Assembly: GCA_035461385.1 (NCBI GenBank)
Contig: DATHVI010000182.1
Coordinates: forward strand, 1-20,241
Length of the DNA: 20,241 nucleotides
DNA from: DATHVI01 sp035461385
GTDB taxonomy: Bacteria > Actinomycetota > Thermoleophilia > Solirubrobacterales > 70-9
Direction: 5' to 3'
The notes below the pieces were generated by a model. It saw nothing but the letters and a program-made list of their open reading frames with translations. It was not told the origin of the DNA and searched no databases. Each line of letters starts with the position of its first letter. The first letter of the stretch is position 1. Below are positions 14,317-20,241 of this stretch, in pieces. A program made the translations under genes and the position numbers.

Positions 14317-14348
14317 CGGCAAGGATCCACGTCGGCAGGTGACGGCAA
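14297..14348 (+). repeat. 26-bp perfect tandem duplication at gene junction
   Basis: Two identical units (14297-14322 and 14323-14348), each beginning GGATCCACGTC and containing GGCAGGTGACGGCAA, lie head to tail. The first unit encodes the last residues and TGA stop of the oxidase. The second repeats that sequence as spacer and places AGGTGA, a Shine-Dalgarno match, 7 nt before the GTG of the next gene. Confidence 0.9.
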
Positions 14349-14349
14349 G

Positions 14350-15483
14350 GTGAGGGCGGGCCCCGTCACCCGGGCCCGCGCCTTCGGCGACACGGTCGCC
14401 GGACGGGCGCGTGCCCTCGGTCCCGAGTTCCGGCCGATCCTCCACACTGCGCTCGGGGCTGCCGCCGCGTGGCTGATCGCGACCGAGGTGCTCGGGCACG
14501 CGAGCCCGTTCTTCGCCCCAATCGCGGCGGTGATCACGCTCGGGCTGACCGCGGGCGAGCGTCTGCGGCGGGCGATCGAGATCACGGTCGGGGTCGCGGT
14601 GGGAATCGTCGTCGCCGACGCGCTCGTGATCGTCATCGGCCCGGGTGCGCTTGCGCTCGCGCTGGTCACCGGGCTTGCGATCGTCGTCGTCCGGTTGCTC
14701 GGAGGTGGACCCCTCGTCGCCTCCCAGGCGGCGATCTCGGCGGTCCTGGTGGCGACGATCCAGCCGCCGGCGGAGGGCTTCGCCTTCGACCGTGCCCTCG
14801 ACGCGCTCGCCGGGTCCGCCACCGGGCTCCTCGTCGGCACGCTGATCCTCCCGATCGATCCGGTCGCGGCGCTGCGCCGAGCGCTCGGCCCCGTCTTCAC
14901 GCAGCTCGCCGACGCGCTGTCGGAGATAGCCGGCGCCCTCGATTCGGGCGAACCCCGGCGTGCCTCGGAGGCGCTCGCGATGTCCCGCGACACCGAGCCG
15001 GCGCTCGCCGGGTTGCGCGAGGCGACCCTGTTCGCCGAGGAGCGCGGGCGGCTGTCGGTGTCGGTGCGTGCGGCTGAGGAGCCGGGCGCCTACCTGACCG
15101 CGGCACGGGAGGCCGAGCTCGCGGTTCGGAACGCGCGCGTCCTCGCTCGGAGCGCCGGGCGGCTGATCCGGCTCGGCGACCCGATCCCGCCGGCGCTCCC
15201 CGGCGCGGCATCGGAGCTGGCCGCGGCGGCCGCAGCGGCTCGGCGCGGGCTGGCCGACGAGCGCGAGTGGGCCGAGGCCCGCCACGCCGCTGCCCGCGCG
15301 GCGCGTCGCGCGAACGCTGCTCTCGACGAGACGGCGACGATGGCGGCGCTCCACCTCGTCGGGCAGCTACGGCTGACCGCGTTCGACCTCCTGCGTGCAC
15401 TCGGCGTCCCCGACACCGCCGCGCTCGAGGCGGTCCGCGGCGAGCCCGGTGAGGACACCCGCGAGTTCCCGCGTGCAGGCTGA
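14350..15483 (+). CDS. FUSC-family (aromatic acid exporter-like) membrane protein
   Basis: The 377-residue protein begins at a GTG placed 7 nt after AGGTGA. Residues about 32-165 contain several hydrophobic segments (ILHTALGAAAAWLIATEVL, FFAPIAAVITLGLTAG, ITVGVAVGIVVADALVIVIG, ALALALVTGLAIVVVRLL and a final one near GSATGLLVGTLILPIDP). A long cytoplasmic alpha-helical part rich in Ala, Arg and Glu follows. This resembles the FUSC/ArAE_1 group, in which some members export aromatic acids; here only one membrane half is present, so dimerisation is likely. The substrate is unknown. It lies 33 bp after the oxidase stop on the same strand and probably shares its transcript. Confidence 0.75.
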   Translation: MRAGPVTRARAFGDTVAGRARALGPEFRPILHTALGAAAAWLIATEVLGHASPFFAPIAAVITLGLTAGERLRRAIEITVGVAVGIVVADALVIVIGPGALALALVTGLAIVVVRLLGGGPLVASQAAISAVLVATIQPPAEGFAFDRALDALAGSATGLLVGTLILPIDPVAALRRALGPVFTQLADALSEIAGALDSGEPRRASEALAMSRDTEPALAGLREATLFAEERGRLSVSVRAAEEPGAYLTAAREAELAVRNARVLARSAGRLIRLGDPIPPALPGAASELAAAAAAARRGLADEREWAEARHAAARAARRANAALDETATMAALHLVGQLRLTAFDLLRALGVPDTAALEAVRGEPGEDTREFPRAG

Positions 15484-15555
15484 GCGGGCGCTCGGAGCTT
15501 CCCAGCGCGCCGGAGCGCAGGGTTAGAAGCGGGCGCGATCGGGAACTGGCGGCGC

Positions 15556-16593
15556 ATGGACTATCGCCGCAGCAAGCTGGGGCGCCGGAGGAGCTGGTGG
15601 GGGGCGAAGCGCCACGCGAAGCGCCTGCTCGCGATGCGGGCGCCGCACGCACTCGTCCGCCTCGCTGCCCGGCTGCGTCCGAAGCTTCGGCGCGGGGGAC
15701 GGCTTCCTGCTCCCGCCCACCTGCGTGAGGTCGAGGGTGAGGCCGGCGGGTCGCGGTTCGTGATGCTGCGTCCCGACCGCTGCATCGTCGCCAAGGAGCT
15801 CTACTGGGGACGCGGGCGGCGACCGCGTGCCGAAGACCAGCTCGCGCTCGAGATCGTCGCTGCGGCGGCCGCCCGCACCGACGTCCTCGTCGACGTCGGC
15901 GCTTATACGGGGCTGTTCACGGTTGCGGCGACGCGCGCCAACCCGGCGCTGCGGGCGCACGCGTTCGAGATCGTCCCCGACAACTATCGCGCGCTGTTCG
16001 ACAACTGCGTTCGCAACGACGTCCTCGATCGGGTCACCCTCCACCACGTGGGGGTCGGCAAGCCCGGGGCGAGGTTGAGGGTCCCGGCGCGCAGCTCCGG
16101 TTCGGCGCTGCCCGACTTCTACTCGAGCCGGCTGCGCTTCGATACCGGTGTCGCGATTCGCTTCGTCGCCCTCGACTCGCTCCTCGACAAGATCCCGTCC
16201 GGGGCCGCGGTGACGGTGAAGATCGACGTCGAGGGGACCGAGGCGGCGGTGTTGCGCCATGGCCGCCGCTTCCTCGCCGAGGTCCGGCCGCTGATCCTCT
16301 GCGAAGTCCTGCCGGACTCCGACCCCGCGCCGCTCGCGGCGACGCTCGAGCCGCTCGGGTATCGCTACGGGCTCGTTCGCGAGGGCGACGTCAGGACGAG
16401 TGCCCGGATCGAGCCCGACGAGCGCTACCGCGACTGGCTGTTCCTGCCCGGCGATCCCGCGCGCGAGCTCGCAGGCCTCGCCGCCCGCCGCCCCGCCGCT
16501 GCGGCGGTCAGTAGCGGCGGCCTGAGATCAGCCCGATCAAGACCAGCAGCAGGACCGATCCCCCGATCGCGATCAGCCAGGTCTCGAGGTTGA
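15556..16593 (+). CDS. FkbM-family SAM-dependent methyltransferase
   Basis: The 345-residue protein has a very basic N-terminus (about 50 residues) and an FkbM methyltransferase domain. The SAM-binding motif I is VLVDVGAYTGLFTVAA (around 112-127), then an acidic turn in AFEIVPDNYRALFDN, and the family signature VTVKIDVEGTEAAVL. FkbM enzymes O-methylate sugars or small molecules, often in polysaccharide or natural-product pathways; the substrate is unknown. The domain ends near RDWLFLPGD. The last roughly 40 residues are Ala, Arg and Ser rich, and the last 86 bp overlap the convergent GlsB-type gene, so this tail probably results from read-through of the stop-poor antisense frame. The start is the first ATG; no strong Shine-Dalgarno is seen. 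Confidence 0.83.
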   Translation: MDYRRSKLGRRRSWWGAKRHAKRLLAMRAPHALVRLAARLRPKLRRGGRLPAPAHLREVEGEAGGSRFVMLRPDRCIVAKELYWGRGRRPRAEDQLALEIVAAAAARTDVLVDVGAYTGLFTVAATRANPALRAHAFEIVPDNYRALFDNCVRNDVLDRVTLHHVGVGKPGARLRVPARSSGSALPDFYSSRLRFDTGVAIRFVALDSLLDKIPSGAAVTVKIDVEGTEAAVLRHGRRFLAEVRPLILCEVLPDSDPAPLAATLEPLGYRYGLVREGDVRTSARIEPDERYRDWLFLPGDPARELAGLAARRPAAAAVSSGGLRSARSRPAAGPIPRSRSARSRG

Positions 16594-16771
16594 AGAAGTC
16601 GCGGATCTCGCCGATGTCGAGCGCGGTGGCGATGAAGCCGCCGAGCAGCGCGCCGAGGATCCCGACCGCGGTGGTGCCGATGCACCCTCCCGGCTCGGTG
16701 CGACCGGGAATCAGCGCCCGCGCGATCGCGCCCGCGAACAGCCCGAGGAGGATCCAGCCGAGGATTCCCAC
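16508..16771 (-). CDS. GlsB/YeaQ/YmgE-type small stress membrane protein
   Basis: The 87-residue protein fits this family (also named transglycosylase-associated): MGILGWILLGLFAGAIARAL opens with a glycine-rich membrane helix, followed by the conserved GRTEPGGCIGTTAVGILGALLGG and a third hydrophobic helix (WLIAIGGSVLLLVLIGLI). Members are general-stress or envelope-stress proteins of unknown mechanism. The start is GTG at 16771. A TAGTCT hexamer ends 7 nt upstream, which would make the message leaderless. Its 3' end overlaps the FkbM gene on the other strand by 86 bp; codon quality is better in this frame, so I regard this gene as the one under selection in the overlap. Confidence 0.85.
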   Translation of the reverse strand: MGILGWILLGLFAGAIARALIPGRTEPGGCIGTTAVGILGALLGGFIATALDIGEIRDFFNLETWLIAIGGSVLLLVLIGLISGRRY

Positions 16772-16778
16772 GCGCGGG

Positions 16779-16784
16779 AGACTA
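16779..16784 (-). promoter_or_regulatory. candidate -10 box of GlsB-type gene
   Basis: On the minus strand the hexamer is TAGTCT (TAnnnT), ending 7 nt before the GTG start at 16771. This is the same close spacing as before the FAD oxidase gene. No good -35 is visible at 16-18 nt. Confidence 0.35.
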
Positions 16785-16817
16785 TCCGCGCAGCGGCGGC
16801 AACGCGTCCCGTGCCCC

Positions 16818-16838
16818 GCCGCCCGCCGCCCGCCGCCG
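16818..16838 (+). repeat. GCCGCCC microsatellite, three units
   Basis: Two perfect GCCGCCC units and a third GCCGCCG abut the candidate dinB -10 box at 16839, occupying the -10/-35 spacer. Changes in unit number would alter the spacing to any -35 element. Confidence 0.6.
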
Positions 16839-16844
16839 TACGAT
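16839..16844 (+). promoter_or_regulatory. candidate -10 box of dinB
   Basis: TACGAT fits TAnnnT and ends 9 nt before the first base of leader copy 2, so transcription would start at the leader's first bases. I saw no LexA-type box (CGAAC-N4-GTTCG) in this interval. Confidence 0.45.
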
Positions 16845-16853
16845 CAGATTCAG

Positions 16854-16920
16854 TTGGGCCGAGACACAGAGTGTCTCGGCAGATGCAGGTAAGGCGGCGT
16901 AGCCGCCGCAGGAGATTCAG
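16854..16920 (+). repeat. two-hairpin Shine-Dalgarno leader element, copy 2
   Basis: The copy begins with the same 27-nt block (16854-16880), with the 10-bp stem at 16858-16867 and 16871-16880. A 12-nt linker, second hairpin GGCGGC (16893-16898), loop GTA, GCCGCC (16902-16907), and AGGAG (16910-16914) follow. It is followed not by a gene start but by copy 3, and AGATTCAG precedes the TTGGGCC of both copies 2 and 3, suggesting tandem duplication. A TTG at its start would open a 12-codon reading frame ending in TAA (16890-16892). Confidence 0.85.
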
Positions 16921-16983
16921 TTGGGCCGAGACACAGAGTGTCTCGGCCTAGAGGTCGGGCGGTGGAGCCGCCGGAGGAGATTC
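16921..16983 (+). repeat. two-hairpin Shine-Dalgarno leader element, copy 3
   Basis: The 27-nt block recurs exactly (16921-16947), with the stem at 16925-16934 and 16938-16947. A 10-nt linker leads to hairpin 2, GGCGGT (16958-16963), loop GGA, GCCGCC (16967-16972); the loop-closing pair becomes U-G, so pairing is kept despite sequence change. GGAGGAG (16973-16979) lies 4 nt before the dinB GTG at 16984, the same spacing as in copy 1. This copy has no in-frame stop, so it could encode a 21-residue extension if translation began at TTG 16921. Confidence 0.85.
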
Positions 16984-18063
16984 GTGAGCGGGAGGACGAT
17001 CGCGCACCTCGACATGGACGCGTTCTACGTCGCGGTCGAGCTGCTGCGGCACCCCGAGCTTCGCGGCAGACCGGTGATCGTCGCCGGCACCGGGCCGCGC
17101 GCCGTCGTCACCACCGCCTCGTACGAGGCGCGGCCGTTCGGCGTCGGCTCGGCGATTCCGGTCGCGACCGCGAAGCGCCGCTGCCCGGAGCTGGTCCACC
17201 TGCCGGTCGACATGGCCCACTACCGCGAGCGATCGGCCGAGGTGATGGCGCTCGTCGCCGAGCTCGGGGTGCCGGCCGAGCCCGTGTCGCTCGACGAGAC
17301 CTACCTCGACCTGACGTCGCTCCCCGACCCGGTCGCCCGGATGAGCGCGCTCGTGCGGCGGATCCGCGCCGAGACCGAGCTCGACGCGTCGGTCGGGATC
17401 GGACCGAACAAGCTCGTCGCAAAGGTGGCCTCCGACGCGGAGAAGCCGCGCGGCTTCGTCGTCCTCACGCGCGAGCAGGCGGTCGAGCGGTTCGCAGCCG
17501 CCCCGGTGACCCTGATCCCGGGGATCGGCCCGAAGACCGCCGACCGGCTGCGCCGCTACGGCGTCACCAGGCTCGGTCAGCTCCAGCGCTGCACCGTGCC
17601 CGGGCTGATCGAGCGCTTCGGCCCCACTCACGGCCGCGCCCTCCACGACCGCGCCCACTTCCGCTCCGCCGACCCGGTGACCAGCGAGCGCGCGGCGAAG
17701 TCGCGCTCGGTCGAGACGACCTTCGACCGCGACATCGCCGACCGCGGCGAGCTCGAGCGGATCCTCAGCGAGCAGTCGGATCGGCTCGCGAAGCTGCTCC
17801 GCGACCGCGATCTCGCCGGCCGTACGATCGCGATCAAGGTCCGCCTCGACGATTGGACCACCGTCACCCGCGCGCGCACGATCGAGGCCCCGACCAACGA
17901 CCCGGCGACGATCGCCGCCGAGGCCCGCGCGCTGCTCCGCGCCTACGCGCCGCCACGGCCGGTTCGCCTGCTCGGTGTGCGAGTGTCGTCGTTCGAGGGT
18001 CGCGGCTCGGAGCGTCGGCCGGAGCCGGAGGCGATGCCGTCTCTGCTGGGCGAGGCCGTGTGA
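16984..18063 (+). CDS. dinB: DNA polymerase IV (Y-family, error-prone)
   Basis: The 359-residue Y-family polymerase has catalytic metal ligands Asp10 in AHLDMDAFYVAVE and Asp104/Glu105 in SLDETYLDLT. Also visible are the finger motif VVTTASYEARPFGV, the helix-hairpin-helix IPGIGPKTADRLRRYGV and a little-finger domain from about residue 240. Tyr15 occupies the steric-gate position. It performs translesion synthesis. No clear beta-clamp motif (QLxLF type) is present at the C-terminus (PSLLGEAV), so clamp binding may be weak or use a variant. I chose GTG 16984 because GGAGGAG is 4 nt upstream and the family N-terminus starts a few residues later; TTG 16921 would add 21 residues encoded by the leader repeat. 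No LexA box was seen, so SOS control is unsupported. Confidence 0.93.
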   Translation: MSGRTIAHLDMDAFYVAVELLRHPELRGRPVIVAGTGPRAVVTTASYEARPFGVGSAIPVATAKRRCPELVHLPVDMAHYRERSAEVMALVAELGVPAEPVSLDETYLDLTSLPDPVARMSALVRRIRAETELDASVGIGPNKLVAKVASDAEKPRGFVVLTREQAVERFAAAPVTLIPGIGPKTADRLRRYGVTRLGQLQRCTVPGLIERFGPTHGRALHDRAHFRSADPVTSERAAKSRSVETTFDRDIADRGELERILSEQSDRLAKLLRDRDLAGRTIAIKVRLDDWTTVTRARTIEAPTNDPATIAAEARALLRAYAPPRPVRLLGVRVSSFEGRGSERRPEPEAMPSLLGEAV

Positions 18064-18100
18064 GGGGCAGGAGGCCCGGCCTTGCCCCTGGCCCTCTCAC
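18060..18100. terminator. bidirectional hairpin between convergent dinB and mmsA
   Basis: GGGGCAGG (18064-18071) pairs with CCTTGCCCC (18080-18088) with one bulged base around an 8-nt loop; an outer GTGAG (18060-18064) can pair with CTCAC (18096-18100), sharing one base with the inner stem. It spans both stop codons. There is no U-tract, as is common in high-GC actinobacteria. Confidence 0.5.
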
Positions 18101-19581
18101 CACCGCGACGTCACGACCTTCTTGCGGGTGTAGAAGTCGACCGCGTCGCGGCCGTTGGCGTGGAGGTCGCCGTCGATCGAGTCCTTCCAGCCCGAGAACG
18201 GGAACCAGGCGACCGGGGCGGCGACGCCGACGTTGATGCCGAGCATCCCCGCCTCGACCGCCCAGCGGTAGGCGCGGGCGGCGGCGCCTGAGCTGGTGAA
18301 GATCGAGCCGGCGTTGCCGTAGCGGGAGCCGTTTACGAACGCGAGCGCGGCATCGAGGTCGGGGACGCGGACGAGCGTCAGCAGGGGACCGAAGAGCTCC
18401 TCGCGGGCGAGGTCTGACTCGTGCTCGGAGACCTCGACCAGCGACGGCCCGACCAGCGTCTCGCCCGGCCCGGGGTCGCGGCGCCCGTCGAGGATGACCT
18501 CGGCGCCGTCGGCGCCGCTCGCCGCCCGCTCGAGCGCCGAGTCGATCCGCTCACGCGCCTCGGGTGAGACCAGCGGACAGACGTCGACCCCGTCGGCGTC
18601 GCCGGGACCGACGCCGAGGTCGGCGGCGGCGGCGGCGAGCGCGTCGCGGACCTCGTCCTGGCGCCCGGGGTCGCCGACCAGGACCGCGACCGATCCCGCG
18701 AGGCAGCGCTGGCCGGCGGCGCCGAACGCGGAGCCGATGATCGCGGGCACGGCGTGGCCGAGATCGGCGTCGGGCATCACGATCAACGAGTTCTTGGCCC
18801 CGCCGAGCGCCTGGAAGCGCTTGCCGGCAGCCGAGGCCCGCTCGGCGATGTAGCGAGCGGTCGAGGCCTGGCCGACGAACGAGATCGCGTCGACGCCGGG
18901 ATGGTCGAGGAGCCCGTTGACGGCGTCGCGCCCGCCGTGGACGAGGTTCAAGACCCCGGCCGGGATCTCGTCGACCCCGGAGGCGAGCTCGAAGATCAGC
19001 TCCGCGGGGCGGGGGTCGCGCTCGGACGGCTTGAGGATGAAGCTGTTGCCGCAGGCGATCGCGTAGGGCAGGAACCAGAGCGGGATCATCGCCGGGAAGT
19101 TGAACGGGGTGATCGCGGCGACGACGCCGACCGGCTGGCGGACGAGCTCGACATCGACGCCGGAGGCGACCCCCTCGAGGTTCTCGCCCTTCAGCAGGTG
19201 GGGGATCCCGGTCGCGGCCTCGATCGACTCGATCCCGCGTAGGACCTCGCCGCGGGCGTCGTCGAGGGTCTTGCCCATGTCGGCGGTGACGAGCCGGGCG
19301 ATCTCCTCGCGCCGCTCCCAGAGCGTCTCGCGAAGCGCCATCACCGCGCGGGCGCGACGCTGGGGGGCGACGGCACGCCACGCCGGCTGGACCTCGCGGG
19401 CGGCGCGGACCGCGGCGTCGACGTCGCCGGCACCCGACAACGGCACCAGCGCCTCGATCTCCCCGGTGGCGGGGTTGCTGTCGTCGAGCTTTCCCGCCGG
19501 AGCTTCGGCGTCGACCCAGCGGCCGCCGACGTGGTTCGCCAGCGTCCGCGTGTTCGTCGTCTGGGTCTCGACGGTGCTCAT
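18097..19581 (-). CDS. mmsA: methylmalonate-semialdehyde dehydrogenase (CoA-acylating)
   Basis: The 494-residue protein is an aldehyde dehydrogenase of the CoA-acylating MmsA type, which converts methylmalonate or malonate semialdehyde to propionyl- or acetyl-CoA in valine, inositol or beta-alanine breakdown. Family hallmarks include ITPFNFPAMIPLWFLPYAI (NAD site) and KPSERDP. ALGGAKNSLIVMPDADL stands where other ALDHs have the general-base glutamate. The catalytic Cys293 is in GQRCLAGS, and the diagnostic C-terminus is SGWKDSIDGDLHANGRD...TRKKVVTSRW. The ATG at 19581 has a strong Shine-Dalgarno (GGAGGAG, 3 nt upstream). The next gene upstream on this strand is another ALDH, 66 bp away, so they probably form an operon. 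Convergent with dinB. Confidence 0.9.
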   Translation of the reverse strand: MSTVETQTTNTRTLANHVGGRWVDAEAPAGKLDDSNPATGEIEALVPLSGAGDVDAAVRAAREVQPAWRAVAPQRRARAVMALRETLWERREEIARLVTADMGKTLDDARGEVLRGIESIEAATGIPHLLKGENLEGVASGVDVELVRQPVGVVAAITPFNFPAMIPLWFLPYAIACGNSFILKPSERDPRPAELIFELASGVDEIPAGVLNLVHGGRDAVNGLLDHPGVDAISFVGQASTARYIAERASAAGKRFQALGGAKNSLIVMPDADLGHAVPAIIGSAFGAAGQRCLAGSVAVLVGDPGRQDEVRDALAAAAADLGVGPGDADGVDVCPLVSPEARERIDSALERAASGADGAEVILDGRRDPGPGETLVGPSLVEVSEHESDLAREELFGPLLTLVRVPDLDAALAFVNGSRYGNAGSIFTSSGAAARAYRWAVEAGMLGINVGVAAPVAWFPFSGWKDSIDGDLHANGRDAVDFYTRKKVVTSRW

Positions 19582-19647
19582 CGTCTCCTCCTTGGTTGGC
19601 GAGTTTGGTGGCGGTATGTCACCGAGTCGCCAGGGATCGCCTCGGCT

Positions 19648-20241
19648 CTACTCTGCCCCGGCGTACTCCGAGTAGGGGTACCACCACTGCTTCGGCGCGA
19701 TCTCGGTCTCGATGTGGACGTGCTTGGTCTCCTGGAAGGCCTCCAGGCCCTCGCGCCCGAGCTCGCGCCCGATCCCAGAGTTCTTGAAGCCGCCGAAGGG
19801 GCCGGCGTCGTTGTCGGTCAGCGGGTCGTTGATCCACACTGTCCCGGCACGCAGCTCTCGCATGCAGCGGATCGCGTTCTTCAGATCGCGCGTGTAGACG
19901 TTCGCGCCGAGCCCGAACTGAGTCGAGTTCGCCAGCCTGATCGCCTCGTCGAGGTCCGCGACCGGCACGATCGGCGCCACCGGCCCGAACGTCTCCTCAC
20001 GGAGGAGGTCGGTCCCGTCGGGCGGTCCGGTCACGACGGCCGGGCTGTAGAAGTGACCGCGCTCCTGGCCGCCACGATCCCCGCCCGTGACCACCGTGGC
20101 CCCGGCCGACACTGCCGCGTCGACCTGCGCCACGACCCTGTCACGCTGGCGCGCCGACACCATCGGCCCGATGTCCGTGGCGCTGTCGAAGGGGTCGCCG
20201 ACCTTGAGCGACCTGGTGTGGTCGACGAACGACTGGAGGTA
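19648..20241 (-). CDS. NAD(P)-dependent aldehyde dehydrogenase, C-terminal part
   Basis: The gene runs off the right edge; 197 C-terminal residues are seen. The catalytic cysteine region lies outside the window. Visible ALDH motifs are DIGPMVSARQRDRV, REETFGPVAPIVPV (conserved Glu-Phe-Gly-Pro), NSTQFGLGANVYT and PFGGFKNSGIGRELGREGLEAF. The pattern is closest to the betaine-aldehyde/gamma-aminobutyraldehyde/phenylacetaldehyde dehydrogenase group, but the substrate cannot be fixed. It ends 66 bp before mmsA on the same strand, suggesting shared catabolism of amines, amino acids or inositol-like compounds. Confidence 0.9.
   Translation of the reverse strand, partial: YLQSFVDHTRSLKVGDPFDSATDIGPMVSARQRDRVVAQVDAAVSAGATVVTGGDRGGQERGHFYSPAVVTGPPDGTDLLREETFGPVAPIVPVADLDEAIRLANSTQFGLGANVYTRDLKNAIRCMRELRAGTVWINDPLTDNDAGPFGGFKNSGIGRELGREGLEAFQETKHVHIETEIAPKQWWYPYSEYAGAE

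Noticed and set aside
16854..16983. Leader palindrome as a LexA/SOS operator for dinB
   Set aside because: The 10-bp arms do not resemble the actinobacterial LexA box, and an identical copy precedes a CHAD gene downstream of its -10 position.
1..20241. CRISPR arrays, prophage genes or replication origin
   Set aside because: No regularly spaced repeats, phage genes or DnaA-box clusters were seen; the only mobile element is the IS630 copy.

Overview
This is high-GC bacterial chromosome, almost certainly actinobacterial. A deep Thermoleophilia/Solirubrobacterales-like lineage is my inference from gene content and style, not something I could test. Coding density is high and starts are often GTG. 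The ArsC-like enzyme has the short CxxxC arrangement seen in mycothiol-linked actinobacterial enzymes. Promoters show TAnnnT -10 hexamers, some only about 9 nt from the start codon, suggesting leaderless transcripts.

Layout. (1) 1-2207: the end of phoU, a small membrane protein, a 1.16-kb IS630-family insertion (620-1778) with a frameshifted transposase, and an ArsC/low-molecular-weight phosphatase-like gene on the minus strand. (2) 2233-5933: a TIM-barrel isomerase-like gene (minus), a PHO-box-like array, ppx/gppA, a 0.5-kb non-coding stretch, and two overlapping genes that together make up one polyphosphate-binding CHAD domain. (3) 5911-12844: a GH31 glycosidase (minus) divergent from a PHP-domain/glycosyltransferase fusion, with a second PHO-box-like array between them, followed by ppk1, which appears to use a non-canonical CTG start. 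(4) 12916-16771: a FAD amine oxidase-like gene, a FUSC-type membrane protein, an FkbM methyltransferase and a small GlsB/YeaQ-type membrane protein. (5) 16839-20241: a Pol IV (dinB) gene, then mmsA and a truncated aldehyde dehydrogenase on the minus strand.

Theme. phoU, ppx/gppA, the CHAD pair and ppk1 form a phosphate/polyphosphate neighbourhood: sensing, hydrolysis, binding and synthesis. Two arrays of 11-nt repeats resembling actinobacterial PHO boxes lie in the two divergent intergenic regions, so the TIM-barrel/arsC-like pair, ppx, GH31 and PHP-GT genes may respond to phosphate.

Most interesting observation. A repeated leader element occurs three times: once before the first CHAD gene (4659-4721) and twice in tandem before dinB (16854-16920 and 16921-16983). 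Each copy has a 27-nt block identical in all three that forms a perfect 10-bp stem with an AGA loop. A 10-12 nt linker, a second 6-bp hairpin whose sequence varies while pairing is kept, and a Shine-Dalgarno follow. In copies 1 and 3 the start codon comes 4 nt later. Candidate -10 boxes end 8-9 nt before the first copy at both loci, so the element probably begins at the transcription start. I do not recognise it as a named RNA family. It may be a structured 5'-UTR cassette shared by polyphosphate and mutagenic-repair genes.
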